Below are positions 1 to 11,450 of a stretch of 64,000 nucleotides of DNA, in pieces. The first letter of the stretch is position 1. Each line of letters starts with the position of its first letter. The notes under the pieces were generated by a model that was not told the origin of the DNA, made no database searches, and worked only from the letters and a program-made list of their open reading frames with translations. The position numbers and the translations under genes are program-made. Origin of the DNA: Hexactinellida sp. DTS-2022 (taxonomy: Eukaryota > Porifera > Hexactinellida); NCBI GenBank assembly GCA_028753945.1, contig JAPNXP010000004.1, forward strand, positions 3,224,001-3,288,000, written 5' to 3'.

Positions 1-680
1 ACGGCTTTCTTCGCAGGGGTACTCGATGAAGCTTCACTACCAAAGGCTTTGGACTTATACTTTGCCCCAGCCTTTTCCCGCCTGCGTCTGGAAGATTCTG
101 CGGTCAGAAACTGGGACTGGAGTAACCTTCGTCTCCTCTTCTGGGTTTCAGAGACAGCTTTGATACGACACCGGTTGCGTTCTTTGTCCTTTCTCGCGAA
201 ATAGAGCAAGGTCTTATGTGAACAGGCTACTCCTAAGTTGGTAAGCACGCTAGCCAGAGACATAGAGCCCTCGTTGAAAGTGGTGACCGCCAGCGCTGCA
301 GAGGCTTGGAGGTACTTCTGGCCGACACGCTTGATTTTCGGCGCGTTATGCCATAGGACGGAGTGCAGAGATTCATTCGCGTTCTGCGTCTTGCCAAGGG
401 TTACGGCGGAACATAAAGCAATGCTCGCGAACTTCTGAAAGACATCCAAGAGGCGAGCCAGTTCTGGTGCCGTGAGGTATGGGGCCCGGAGATTCACCGG
501 TGAAATTGTGTCGTCATCCTTTACTTCAGCAATATTCTTCCCCATATAGCACCACGAATCTCTGGTATGAGGACAGTTATCATGGTTCTCAACAAGGTGA
601 TCGGCAAGGACGTAGAGAGCTTTCTGTATTTCTTCAGGACTCTTTCCCCTGTTCTGTACAATAACCAGCCCACTGGTTGG
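1..680 (-). CDS. Mutator-like (MULE) transposase, C-terminal part, partial
   Basis: The minus strand is open without a stop from about 680 to the window edge, roughly 225 codons. In order it reads KSPEEIQKALYVLADH, a Cys/His cluster HDNCPHTRDSWCYMG, then TQNA-type TQNANESLHS, LWHNAPK and VTTFNEGSMSLASVL, ending in a basic Arg/Lys-rich tail. The 'H..CP...SWC' and 'TQNANES' motifs are typical of the C-terminal half of Mutator-family transposases common in invertebrate genomes. An in-frame stop lies just upstream near 696, and 'ccaaccag' at about 681 (minus strand) would serve as a splice acceptor, so this is probably an exon. It is clearly more G+C-rich than its surroundings and shows no lesion, unlike every other transposase here, so it may be young or domesticated. 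The family call is by eye. Confidence 0.75.
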
Positions 681-1700
681 AGTTTATGACTAGTTATGTG
701 GCCAAAAAATTCAAATATGATAAATCTGATTTTGCCAGTTTCTTAGGAATTGGCAGAGGTGTCTATAAACAAAAAGTTAACTTTAGAACAAAAGATTTTT
801 TTTTCTGGAAAAATGGGAAAATAGTAGTCGTAGGTAGCGTTAGTTATTTTGTGAATTTCAGTCTTAATTTCGGTCAATTTAGTATCTAAGGGGGGCCTCA
901 TGGCTCATGGCTCATGCCCCCTGCCCCCCCCCCCCATCCTGGAACCGCCTCTGATCCATGTTCCTCTTTTGTTTTCAATTGAATACATGATACAACCAGT
1001 GTTTTTTTTAAGGATTTGCTCAAAGGGCCCTGCCAACAATTAGAGGCCCTCGCCCCCAACAATTAGAGGCCCTCACTCTACATTTCATGATATTGGGTAC
1101 TTAGCACGTTAAAAATTAGAGGCCCATGGAGAAAAATTAGAGGTCCATTTTGGGCCTCTAATTTGCCTTAAAAAATACTGGATACAACCAATAAATTTAA
1201 GTTGTAGATATCACCATAATTTCCTGAAATAGACATTCAACTTAAGATTGATATGGTCGAAGGGCGGCATAGGTGTAAGTTACGTATCTGTTGAGTTGCT
1301 TAATTTTTGCCAAATCTCAAGTTGGAGTTCCTTATCAAAGTGTTCCTTATATATAAACGCGTATAATGAATTTATTTACAAATGCATATTTGACATATCT
1401 ATATTCTAGATGGAGTCAACTTTGTTTAGTTATTTATACGTGTATTAGTTATTTTAATAATACCATATATGGTCAAAACTGGAACTATATAATATTTTGT
1501 GTTAGGGCTGTTTCATAGGATTCTGACCCGCAAGTCGCAATTTCATTTTTGTGTAATCTGTTCTATCCCTAGTATCTCGGTTACTTATAAAAATGCTACT
1601 TTCTAAGATTTACTTACACTAATTGTATTATTGTTTCTAGATTTTAAACTTAAAATTTGACATTGACGATTATTATGGATGCGAGCGAGTATCAATCATA
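681..1700. other. Non-coding stretch with a short interspersed ATTAGAGGCC motif
   Basis: No gene seen. It holds a poly-C run near 921-937 and several copies of a motif reading ATTAGAGGCC between about 1038 and 1165, the last in inverted orientation. This may be the remains of a small inverted-repeat element. The rest is A+T-rich sequence. Confidence 0.5.
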
Positions 1701-2225
1701 CACTAACAAGCCAAAAGCATTTGAACAATAGGGATTTTTATGCACACACATTACTTGTCTGGTAACTTATTAACGGCTATCTAAACTACTCTGAAATGAC
1801 TACAAATATATTATTATAGATATACATTGCAAAATATTGTGATTTCTATTCAATTTTGAAAAGATTCACGAAGTGGCGTACAAATGGAAATGTGGCTATA
1901 TCACAGCAGAATATATTCGGACTGATTTGATGCACTTAGAGTAATTTAATTAACCATGTGGAATTAAAATCTGCTATCAGAATTAATATATTAACATTGC
2001 ATCTTAATGATCACAAATTAATTAATTAATTAGCTAATTATATATTTAATGAGTTTGACGCCTCCATAAAAATATAAATTCGAAAACTTTGCTGATTTAT
2101 TATACTTTACACATTGATTCATGTAAATAGCCATTTTGTAACATCTACTAATGTTATTATGCTGGTATATCCTCAAATGTCGGAATACGAATTATTGCTG
2201 TTCAAACACTTTTGGCCGGTTAGTG
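1701..2225. mobile_element. Tc1/mariner-type non-autonomous element
   Basis: Left end CACTAACAAGCCAAAAGCAT and right end (reverse complement) CACTAACCGGCCAAAAGTGT form imperfect TIRs. TA dinucleotides at 1699-1700 and 2226-2227 fit a TA target duplication. The 525-bp interior has no transposase. GGCCAAAAGTATTTGAAC-like ends recur as fragments near 17010, 21438, 28870, 49310 and 52205, so the family is repeated in the window. Confidence 0.65.
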
Positions 2226-2603
2226 TAGTGTTCTAAGACGTGTTATGGTATTAAAGACCAGGTCAACTTGATCTGCAAAAATTCTCCCCCAGTTTGACTG
2301 GTCATTTTGCAATAGTGGCACGACCTGTATTTCTCTTAAATCTTTTTAAGTGGGATCTGAAATTTGTGTGGATAATTTAAGAAAAACAATAATTTGGTTA
2401 TCGAATCACTTTTAAATCTAATTGTCCTACATGTATGATTTCTAAGGTATTCATTTATCAAATAGTACTAGCATTTCGACAAATTACGTGGATTTCAAGT
2501 TTTCTCCTAATTTGATTATTTTTATAAATTTTTTACTATACTTTTTAGGGTATACCCTTTTTAGTTACTAGTGATATAGATTTTCTGGAGCTTTGTATTT
2601 CAA

Positions 2604-2664
2604 ATGGATTTTAGCAATATTATACAATCTACTGCTGGTGCAATTCCTTTCATAAATGAAAAAG
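2604..2664 (+). CDS. Candidate first coding exon, unrecognised
   Basis: ATG at 2604 in a fair context (CAAATGG) opens 20 codons beginning MDFSNIIQSTAG and ends at a good splice donor, AAAG|GTATGT. Product unknown. It could belong to the same plus-strand gene as the exons at 48571 and 57615, but its phase does not fit the 48571 exon directly, so at least one further exon would be needed. Short open stretches with chance donors are common in such sequence, so this is weak. Confidence 0.25.
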
Positions 2665-2714
2665 GTATGTAAATTATTTTATGGTGTTGACTCCACTTTA
2701 TTGGGACCCCTTGG

Positions 2715-2846
2715 GGTACAACTATAGTATTGTACCGGAATATTATGTGCATATAGATAGACTCGTGTTTTTAGTGTGTTTTATGGTTCATTAAGAAAGA
2801 CTCGTCTTTAGAAACTGTGTATCCGGTACAATACTATAGTTGTACC
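2715..2846. repeat. Perfect 25-bp inverted repeat
   Basis: 2715-2739 (GGTACAACTATAGTATTGTACC...) is repeated exactly in inverted orientation at 2822-2846, with 82 bp between. Each arm is itself nearly palindromic (GGTACAA ... TTGTACC). The flank reads like a pogo-type end (GACTCCACTTTATTGGGACC). It is probably a small hairpin-forming MITE. Confidence 0.5.
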
Positions 2847-3828
2847 TTTTTCTTTAACCGGTCTCCTAATTATTTTGACTTTCCATTTACTAATTTACTG
2901 TTTACTTTTATATAATTATTGTCATTGATATGCAGACCATAAAGAGCACCTCAATTCTTAGCGATTAGCGAATTTAGTCCAAATATTTATTTTAAATATA
3001 TCGACAATTTGATGAAAATCATCCAAAATATTCATCTAAAGTCTAATTGATACACAGCTAAAATGTTTTTCTTTAAAATTACAAATATTTTTATGCATCA
3101 GGCAGCGGAGTTGATTTGTCAAAAATATTATTTATTGGGGGGTTGTTGATTGCAAGAGCTGTATCCTTATTTGTTCCTCTGTCTTGTCATCTAAAATTGT
3201 GGTCAAATTGGATAAAATGCCAAATATGTGCTTTTTATGACGTCACGATCCCGTTATTCGTTGGAAAAAAACATTATATCATTGTCAGTGAGTGAATTAC
3301 TCGTGCATTCAATTTTTCAGATTTCTAGAACATTAAGTCCCCAGTTAATTCTGGACAAACACACAAACAAACAAAAACAATTGTGTTTTTTATTAATATA
3401 AAGATCTAAGTTGACTAATTCATTAATTATTTCTAGAATTTCTCAAAAATTATTTTCATAGTATCGGAAGTGTCCATTAAATATTTGGAAATAATTTGCA
3501 ATGGTATATTTTGTTAACTTGAAATGGGTTAAATTATACTGCCAGCGTTGGTATTAAATGATCAATAATTGTTTGTGAGGACATTGAACAATCATAATTA
3601 ATTAATTTTTCTTTCCATTTTCACTTAATTAGGCAACTTAGATAGAGATAGACATAAATTATCTATTTTTAACAATAAAGTTATTCTGGATGTGTTTGTT
3701 TGTCGGTTTGTTTGCCCACATTTAATTGGAAAGACTACGAATCCCAGAAAGCTGAAAATTTGTATTCAGTAGTAATTTTGTACTACGACAACGATCTATT
3801 GAATTTTGATGCGAGATTTTGGGATTAT
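2847..3828. repeat. Non-coding stretch containing a repeat shared with 57040-57520
   Basis: No gene seen. About 3215-3360 (from CCAAATATGTGCTTTTTATG to ATTTCTAGAACAT) resembles 57049-57500. The second copy is interrupted by a pogo-like MITE at 57085-57412, and this copy is the empty site. Confidence 0.5.
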
Positions 3829-4241
3829 CAGGGTTGATAAAAATCATGATTTTTTTAAAAAAATCAAAAAAATCCGATTTTTTTGATTTAAATCAGATTT
3901 TTTTGATTTAAATCAGAATTTTGATTTTAATTGTTTTTTTTGCAATCTATATCACACTGGCGTATATTATTTGGCTAATAGATTAATTACATTGTTAATG
4001 ACTCATTATCAATGTAATTTGACTCATTATCAATGTATTTTCTTTTCTTTTCGCAAAAAACAATAGACATAAAAAATCTGATTTAAATCAAAAAAGTCCG
4101 ACTTTTTTGATTTAAATCAGACTTCTTTGATTAAAATCAGATTTTTGATTAAAATCATGATTTTTATTAATAAAAATCATTGATTTAAATCATGATTTAA
4201 ATCAATGATTTAAATCACTTGATTTAAATCAAACAACCCTG
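3829..4241. mobile_element. hAT-type MITE built of TGATTTAAATCA repeats
   Basis: Ends are CAGGGTTG and CAACCCTG, flanked by an exact 8-bp duplication GGGATTAT (3821-3828 and 4242-4249), as hAT transposases make. The 413-bp interior is mostly GATTTAAATC / AAAATC motifs in both orientations, so one strand can fold extensively. No coding capacity. Confidence 0.85.
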
Positions 4242-4249
4242 GGGATTAT

Positions 4250-4847
4250 GATATTATAAGTTTTGGGATTTTGGCATAATCCTTCAATTTCGATCGTATT
4301 GACCTTAGATTTTATGAAGCATGTTGACTCATTGTGAAACACCAGTTTTCACATTGTGGTTGCAACACGTCACGGAATATCAAATTAAGTAATAACTCCT
4401 ACATAACTCAATCTCTCAAAATTAACACTTTCTAGAACTAATTGGCTCAATGGTTATACCTTTGAGCCAATTAATATATATTAAATTTTATATACGTATA
4501 TTCAATTTAGGCCATATAAAATAAGTAACTTTGTTTATCATCTCCGTCCGTCCCAATTTTTATCCCCTGCCGGATATATTTTTATTGTTGTCCTATGAAC
4601 ATAATCGTACAGATATTAGCTATAAACTTGTGTAATGTACTAATTTAGAAATTCTCATGTATTTAGGGAATTGCTTCAATCACTTGGGCATTGTCATGTG
4701 ATTTCTAATTAAATTAAATATTTATATTTATTGTTTGGCATAGGATAATGTTATTTGCATATTAAAGGAAATAGAAAATGAAAATAAAATCCCGTCCGCC
4801 TTCCATAATTTTAAATATCCGGATGATAAACAATGTATTTATTTTAT
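4250..4847. other. A+T-rich stretch, nothing recognised
   Basis: No open frame of note, no clear TIR pair. A short inverted motif around TTGGCTCAA / TTGAGCCAA occurs at 4440-4475. Confidence 0.4.
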
Positions 4848-5606
4848 AGGGAAAATTCCAAAAATACTCAGCTTTTTTCAAAATTTCCAAATATACTCAA
4901 CTTTTACTGACACTCAAAATACACGACTAGATCTTTCCAAATAATTCCAATTCCATTCAAGTTTTTCAAAATAATTCCAATTCTGCTCAATTTTATTCAA
5001 TAAATTCCCAATCTACTCAACTTTTGAATAAATTCACAGATCTACTCAAGTTTAGAAAGGCTATATTTTGTCTATCTTATTTATTAAATCACAATGTTTT
5101 TGTCTTTGTTTTTTCTTCGTTTGTTTGTTCAGAATTGATTGAGGAACTGGTAAAAGCTACATACTTGAAATTTGGCAGGGTGGTAGAGAATACTGTATGC
5201 TAAAACAAGTTAAATATCTAAAAAAAGATTCACATCTTCCATCACAAAAAATGGTCAAAACCTTTAGCTAATTAAATTCGAGGGTTGTTCCAGTATGGAT
5301 TAACAGCTAGCATTCAATTAGTCTAATTGAATGCTTTAGTGCAGGGGTGGGCAAACCTTTTAGGCCGCGGGCCAAAATGGATAAATGTCATAGTGTTGCG
5401 GGCCTGAGAGTGAACATTTCCTATTTAACACATTTTTTATTTGATTATGCAGTAGCATTATTGGGAAATAAACTATGATACTGAGGAAGTATAAACTAAT
5501 TTAATGACATATTATGAAGTATAAAGAACTAGTTGGAGTTGTGCTGTTGATCCTGCGTTTTTATTAGTTTATCAAAATTTGGTTCTCTGGCTGAAGTGGC
5601 AATACA

Positions 5607-5915
5607 CATAGGCGTCATTAATGGGGGGGCAGGGGGGGCAGGCCCCCCTAGTTTTTAAAACTGGGGGGGCCGAGTATCCCAGGCCCCCCCAGTTTATTAA
5701 CCTCGATGTTTCATAGATTGATTGTTTTTTACAATGAATGCGACTATTCATTCTACAGATTCATTCGCAAGGTGTTACGAAAACAAATTTATTATAATTT
5801 ATTGTTAATTGTGTAGTGATATTAATAATGAGATAATATTAATAATGAGGTATAGAGATAAACCTTTTTTGGCCCCCCCAGATTTTGAAGGATACCAAAA
5901 ATATCGACGCCTATG
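5607..5915. mobile_element. Nested hAT-type MITE (CATAGGCGTC ends)
   Basis: Ends CATAGGCGTC and GACGCCTATG with exact 8-bp TSD GCAATACA (5599-5606, 5916-5923). G/C-runs (GGGGGGGCAGG, GGCCCCCCC) near both termini. 309 bp, younger than the element it sits in. Confidence 0.85.
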
Positions 5916-5989
5916 GCAATACACATAAGCTGAGAAAGGTATTCATCTGTCAAATCTGATCTTGACTTATTTTTGATAAACTATATCAT

Positions 5990-6342
5990 ACCTGCCAATC
6001 GTACAGGGATCCCTGTACAGTAAAATAATTTTAACCATTTTGGCCATTCTTTACAGGCGTACAGGGATTTATCCCATTTATATAGGGATTTTTAATTTAC
6101 TAATTATCAGTAAACATGCCTAAAAATGTCTACAGATGTGATAGTATATTCTGCCATGCATTCTGCATTGACTACATAAAGGGACAACGTTGATTCTATA
6201 TTTATTCAAGCGTATAATAAATTCCTGGGCGAGCGAGCGCAGCTAGCGAGATATTTTATGGGAGGTGTACAGGGATTTTGGCCAATGTACAGGGGAAAAT
6301 TGGAGCCCTGTACTGGGATATGATTCAAATAGGTTGGCAGGT
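5990..6342. mobile_element. Probable nested MITE with ACCTGCCAA ends
   Basis: ACCTGCCAATC at 5990 and the inverted GGTTGGCAGGT ending at 6342 form short TIRs. GTACAGGG motifs recur throughout. No target duplication was seen, so the limits are uncertain. It lies inside the hAT element 5342-6439. Confidence 0.45.
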
Positions 6343-7090
6343 TTGCTTTATGTGGCCTAGACTACAAAAAATATGGACTTCTGTGAGGTCAAGCGGGCTG
6401 GTTAAATATCGTCGGCGGGCCGTAGTTTGCTCACCCCTGCTTTAGTGTCTGTCAAATGTTTAGTGTGCATTATAGAATACTGAGACAGTAATCTAATTGG
6501 TCGAGAGGAAGTTCAAGCATCTAATCAGTTATTTGTGTTCTGTCTGTCTAGCCATATATTTCTAACATTGTATTGTATTATTTGATATCAAATTATTATC
6601 AATCAATACAATAACTTCTCCCCATTCCAAAGTTAGGGGTCCACTGGTACAGTTTCTTAATGATATTTAATTTTATATTTGCAGTTGGTATATTATTATA
6701 CACGGACGAGCTTTAATATCTAGAAATTTATCTGTTCAAATTAGCATTAATAACCAAATTATTTACTCTGTCCTTATATAAACCTATAGCTAGCCTAGGA
6801 TCCACTGATATAAATAGACTGCTAGGGGCCACTCATCAAGAACGACATTTAATTTGAAAAAGAACATGCTTTAAATACAAGCGAGGGCCTCAGTCCCGAG
6901 TACAAGTTGTATGGACGCGCGTAGAGCAGACGAGCAGCTTGTACTAATAAATATTTGTAGTTGGAGCACTATACGTACTAGTTTCAATAATCCAATAAAA
7001 TTTGAGTTTATTTGGAATAATCCTATAAAACTTGAGTATATTTACAAATTAGTTGAGTATTGTTGAGTATAATTTTTCCTATTTTATATA

Positions 7091-7275
7091 CAGTCAACTC
7101 CGCTTAATTGGGACACCGGTTAATCGGTTTCTCCGCTTAATCGGGTCAAAATTTCACAGGATTTATAAGACAGAATTACAGTTTGGCTTACAATATTTTC
7201 GTTTAATCGGTTTCTCCGCTTAATCGAGTCAAAACAACCTGGTCCCGATGTGACCCGATTAAGCGGAGTTGACTG
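7091..7275. mobile_element. pogo/Tigger-like MITE
   Basis: TIR CAGTCAACTCCGCTTAAT at both ends, flanked by TA (7089-7090, 7276-7277). The interior repeats 'CGCTTAATCGGGTC'. 185 bp, no coding capacity. It sits against the ACCGTAT-family MITE at 7277-7500. Confidence 0.75.
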
Positions 7276-7276
7276 T

Positions 7277-7500
7277 ATTTTACATTTTCTGACCAATAAT
7301 TTTTGTGATTTTTCGAGAATATCACATGTTGATACAATATATTTAGTATTTTCGGTTGATAATCGTATCTCGACTAATATTACATAAAGAAATTTACTCA
7401 GGGTACCGGTAGTAAATTTGTATTTGCTAATTGGGGGGGCTATTATTGGAGTTAGGCGATTATTCGAATAGGGGCTACTATTAGAGTATATACGGTATAT
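7277..7500 (-). mobile_element. ACCGTAT-family MITE, copy A (truncated)
   Basis: Inverted relative of 11808-12077: both share GACCAATA..TTTT, a TTGATACAAT stretch, GGGGGGGCTATTATTGG and CGAATAGGGGCTACTATTAGAGTATA. This copy runs into the pogo-like MITE ending at 7275. Confidence 0.55.
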
Positions 7501-7557
7501 ATATTCAATTTTATATATATATTCAATTTTATATTTATATATATTCAATTTTATATA
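7497..7557. repeat. Short tandem repeat
   Basis: Three units of about 20 bp reading ATATATTCAATTTTAT in succession, immediately before the pogo-like end at 7558. Confidence 0.6.
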
Positions 7558-7745
7558 CAGTCAACTCCCGTTCCAACCAAGTGGGATATAACAAAGTACC
7601 TGCTTAGAACGAAGTCATTCAATGGTCCGTAGATCCTTCTATCTAAATACATTATTAAAACTTCGCTTACAACGAAGTGGATATAACAAAATTCCGCTAA
7701 TAACAAAGTCATTTAAATCCCATATAGCCCTTAAGCAATTAATTT
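7558..7745. mobile_element. pogo-like element end, fragment
   Basis: CAGTCAACTCCCGTTCCAAC preceded by TA, followed by sequence with repeated GATATAACAAA and AACGAAGT motifs. No matching right end is seen before the P-like coding sequence begins. Confidence 0.4.
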
Positions 7746-7779
7746 TGTTATGGGCTTCTAGTGAAACTATGATATATTT

Positions 7780-10095
7780 CATCAAGCCAAAATTTTTGGA
7801 TTCAATACCAACCATTGAATAATCCCTCTCCATCAATGAATCTTTAGTTGTCAAAGAATTTGCAAACAACCAACAAGTTAAACTCGCTCTTAATACGATA
7901 ACTGATGTTAGACAAATCGAGGATATTCTAGAGAAATTTGAGCACGTTGAAGAAGTATCTTCACAAAACCCTCAATCTCTTCCACAGCTAATAACTAATG
8001 CAACCAATCAGCTACGTACTGCAGTTAGTAATCTTGAGAAAGAGAATGATTTCGTCCAACTAGTCCCTGATAAGACCAATCGATCAAATATTTTACCGCA
8101 TCTACAATTAATATTTAACCAATTGGAATACCTTCTTGTACCCAAAAATCATCGGAGGTATAATCTAATTACTCTGGTAATGTCATTACAGTGTCAGCTA
8201 ATTTCGCCAGCATGTTACCGATATCTTCAATCTCTGGATTATATTTCTTTACCGCATCATTCAACTCTTCAACGACTATACTCCAATATTGGTTTAGACA
8301 GTGAATTCACGCGTTTTCTTCAACAATCCACCTTAGATTTCAATAATATGGAACGGAGTGTGATACTGCAGATGGATGAAGTCCATGTAAAATCGGAGTA
8401 TACCTATAAGGTGGGAAGATAATCGGTTCATCTATGCAACCAGACAATCCTGCGAAAACTGTTTTCGCGATAATGGTTTCAAGCTTATACAAGAAATGGT
8501 CAACCGTTGTTCGACTACTTCCTTCTTCTAAATCATCAGCTTCTGAACTGTATCCAATAATCAAGTCCGTTATTAATGATATTGAAAATTCCAATCTAAT
8601 GGTTGAGGTCATTTGCACGGATAATTATCCTATGAATGTTTCTCTCTTCAAGTTATTTTCACCAACTGGTGTATTAGAGACTATTGTTCCTCATCCTTTC
8701 ATTACGGAGCGGTCAATAGTGCTACTTTTCGATTTTGTACATACTATATTAAAGAGCATTCGAAATAATTGGTTGAATCATACAACCGTACTTTTCTTTA
8801 TCCCAGCTTTAACGATTTCTCCAACAACAGCAAATCACTATTCGAAGACATTCGTCAAATGTATCGAAGTGAACAGTACTCTGTAGCAAAACTCGCTCAT
8901 CGTCTTACAGCAAAATCATGCTGGCCATCAAGTTTAGAACGCCAAAATGTTAGTTTAGCTCATCACGTTTTTAATGAATCAACCGCTGCTGCACTAACCA
9001 TTCAGAATTATTCACGGCTCAAGTTTAAATCCGATACAGCAGATTTCGTTTCAATTATATTATCTCAAACGTTTGGAAAATTTCAATATCAACACCCCGA
9101 ATAAAGATTAGATTGAATGATGAGCTATCTCTACCATCAGTTAACAACGATCCGAGATTTCATTATCTCGGTAGAATTGTCGACTGGCTCGAACGATGGA
9201 AAACCTTTCCAGAGAAAACCGGCAAACTGAGTGCCCAGACATTTAATAGTTTTCGTCATTCTTGCCTGGCTTTACCAAAAATTGTAAACCACTTAACTCA
9301 TAATCATGGATTTTCATTCGTTCTTTCAGCTTTTCTACAAACTGATCCCTTAGAACACCACTTTGGTCTTTACCGAATGATGCAGGGGCACAATACCACA
9401 TAACATATTGTCAAATATTGGAGACTGAGCGTCGAATCAAGCTGTCTAACATCATCAAACTAATTCCCAGAAAATGGTCGATGGATACGTTCTCAATTAA
9501 AGAGTTCCTAGATACATTCTCTTCATTTGACTATCACGTAGACACTTCACTCAATTTGGAACACTACCTATCACAACTACAAGATACTGAGGATATCGAC
9601 GCCGATGTAAATACTCTACACTCTATCGTATTCATAGCTGGTTATGCTGTTCATAAATATCTCCTGAAGTCGCAAAACTGCAATGAATGCCGTCTCGCTT
9701 TAACAGAAGAAAAAGATTTGCAAGTTGAAGAAGCTCCTGATTCAAAGTACAAGCTTGTGCAAATTATTGACCGTGGATCACTTAAATGGCCTTCAAATGA
9801 AGTTATTGATGCCATCTTGATTCTATGGTCAACCTTCAGAAAGATAGAGAATAGCCATGAATTATGGGAAGAGTTCCTCATTAGACCATCTCTACCAATA
9901 CTTGTAGAACTAACAATCCTTTTAGTTGAAATTCATTAAAGCGAAACATGGACATATACGTGCCCCTGTTGTGAAATTGTTGGATGGAAGATATTACGGA
10001 AACTAGTTACAGTTACCTCTAATTGTATCTTGTCTAATAAAACAAAAAACATGAACGCACTTAGGGCATCCTGCTGGATAATGTGCGCAAGATAA
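7780..10095 (+). pseudogene. P-element-like transposase, copy 1, decayed
   Basis: Read across frames this gives a near full-length transposase of the P-element/THAP9 type. In order: a helical N-terminal region (7823-8100), an RNase H-like start LQMDEVHV (about 8367), ICTDNYPMN (8615), VPHPF, RNNWLN (8762), LTAKSCWPSSLERQNVS, LPKIVNHLTHNHGF (9272), TDPLEHHFGLYR (9342), then YCQILETERRIKL, FIAGYAVHKYL (9630) and a Cys pair C..C before IDRGSLKWPS. Lesions: TAA at 7820, frameshifts near 8415, 8775, 9090-9106 and 9388, and TAA at 9937, after which the C-terminus (SETWTYTCPCC) continues to 10095. No THAP domain was found upstream. It cannot encode an active enzyme. It is related to the copies at 36.8-39.9 and 43.6-47.2 kb. 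Confidence 0.85.
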
Positions 10096-10787
10096 AGAAA
10101 TTGAAGTCCAATTAGTAACTGACTATTTAATTCTGTAATTTATTAACTCCAATTTGTTAGTTTACTCTTGTTTTTCCACTTACGTCTTACTTTTGATAGT
10201 TTGATTAGACAAATAATCACAACTTAATGAATTGAGGCTGGTTAATTTAGACTAAAGTATCCTGATATGATGAACTTCGGACACATCCATGGTCCAAAAT
10301 TATCAAGTAGTGAATAGGCCTTTTATAACGAAGGTCACGAATCAACTCATTTTTCTGAATTTTTTGAATGAGTTGGTTACATAAAAATGTATGAGTTGAA
10401 TGAGTTGGTACAGGTAATATGAATGAGTTGGCATAGAGAAAATGAGTTTTTGGAGAACTTCCTTAAATAGATCAGTGACTGAATCTAGTTGTCATTGAGA
10501 AAAGTTGCTAATAAGCAATGTTGAAATCAATTAGTTCAATATTCGGGTTGATGCCGAATATCAGTATTTGGTATTTGGTTGGCAACCAAATATATTCAGT
10601 TGACCAGATAGTACTTTTCAGTTGATCAGGTACATAATGAGCGACAGAGGAAGCAATTTTAACTGATATGGACAAATTAAACGCATCGTCATAGCTAGCT
10701 ACATGAGCCTACATCATGGCGGTACGCGTCGCTCAACACTGAATTTCTAGATTAACAAGTTATCGGTTTTCATTATTACTAGCGCGC
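10096..10787. other. Non-coding stretch with two repeat fragments
   Basis: About 10238-10332 is one end of the CGTGACCTTCGTTATA family (compare the element at 34220). About 10333-10450 is a fragment of the TGAATGAGTTGG family (compare 51727-52174). No gene seen. Confidence 0.5.
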
Positions 10788-11295
10788 TTCGCTTTCTTGG
10801 TCACTTCGCGGCAGAACACAACCACACACCAACCGCTTCGCGGTTGGTGTGTGGTTTATATACTCCTAATATAGATTATAAAGCGTAAATCGGCCTAAAT
10901 ATTCAAATTTAACAATAAGAAATTTTAATGCTTACGTCATCGTACGATAATTAGTTAGCATATTGGCGATCTGGTGTGACCAGCATGTCCGCATCATTAA
11001 TGTACATGTTCTATTAAATTTTCAGATTTTTATCTCTTAAAGGGCGCGAATTATGTGCGATTTAGTGAATTTTCAGGGTTCTCGAAATGTGACAATGGCG
11101 TCATAACTTGTCGAGGTGTGAGAAATTTTGAGTGGAAACCTCAACTTGTTGGCGGGTGTCAAAAGTTACCCCTATATGCAAAAAATCACATTTGGAAACC
11201 GTCCACTTTCTTCAATCAACTCGGAACATACAAACAAATATATATATATACACACACACACCCACCCACCCATGCTTGTGTTTTAATATTATAGA
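10788..11295 (+). mobile_element. Helitron-like repeat, copy 1
   Basis: Starts ACTAGCGCGCTTCGCTT and ends GCTTGTGTTTTAATATTATAGA, the same ends as the copies at 39920 and 52788. There are no long TIRs. A near-perfect hairpin of ACCACACACCAACCG, a CTTCG loop and its complement lies about 45-80 bp from the start, and a TA/CA microsatellite lies near the end. About 60 codons from 11055 (MRFSEFSGFSKCDN...) are open here and in the other two long copies. The Helitron/Helentron label rests on architecture only. Confidence 0.6.
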
Positions 11296-11334
11296 CACAG
11301 ACTAATAATTAAATAAGAATTTAATAACAGTATG

Positions 11335-11450
11335 AAATAATGAATATTGTTGCTTTACATTTTGTAGAATAATTTGAAACTGGAGGTTTGAATAATGAAT
11401 ATTGCTGCTTAGTATTTTGTTGAATAATTTGAAACTGGAGATTTGAAATT
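11335..11450. repeat. Two-copy tandem duplication, about 58 bp unit
   Basis: AATAATGAATATTG.TGCTT ... GAATAATTTGAAACTGGAG occurs twice in direct succession with few differences. No coding role seen. Confidence 0.65.

Larger units (their letters stand above)
5342..6439. mobile_element. hAT-type non-autonomous element (CAGGGGTGGGCAAAC ends)
   Basis: TIRs CAGGGGTGGGCAAACC... and ...GTTTGCTCACCCCTG, followed inside by a GCGGGCC motif at both ends. Exact 8-bp TSD CTTTAGTG at 5334-5341 and 6440-6447. The 1098-bp element carries at least one further complete hAT insertion (5607-5915). No transposase frame is visible. Confidence 0.88.
4848..7078. mobile_element. Putative element with subterminal tandem repeats
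   Basis: At the left (4850-5060) about six degenerate units of roughly 30-35 bp read like AATTCCAATCTACTCAACTTTT. At the right (6985-7078) the same motif occurs in the opposite orientation (AAAACTTGAGTATATTTGG). The outer ends ATAGGGAAAATTCC and AATTTTTCCTAT are inverted relatives. Other elements are nested inside (5342-6439 and within it). No convincing TSD was found, so the boundaries are approximate. Confidence 0.4.

Noticed and set aside
11055..11294. Open frame MRFSEFSGFSKCDN as a stand-alone gene
   Set aside because: It lies wholly inside a repeated non-autonomous element and extends into a microsatellite; reported only as a feature of the repeat.
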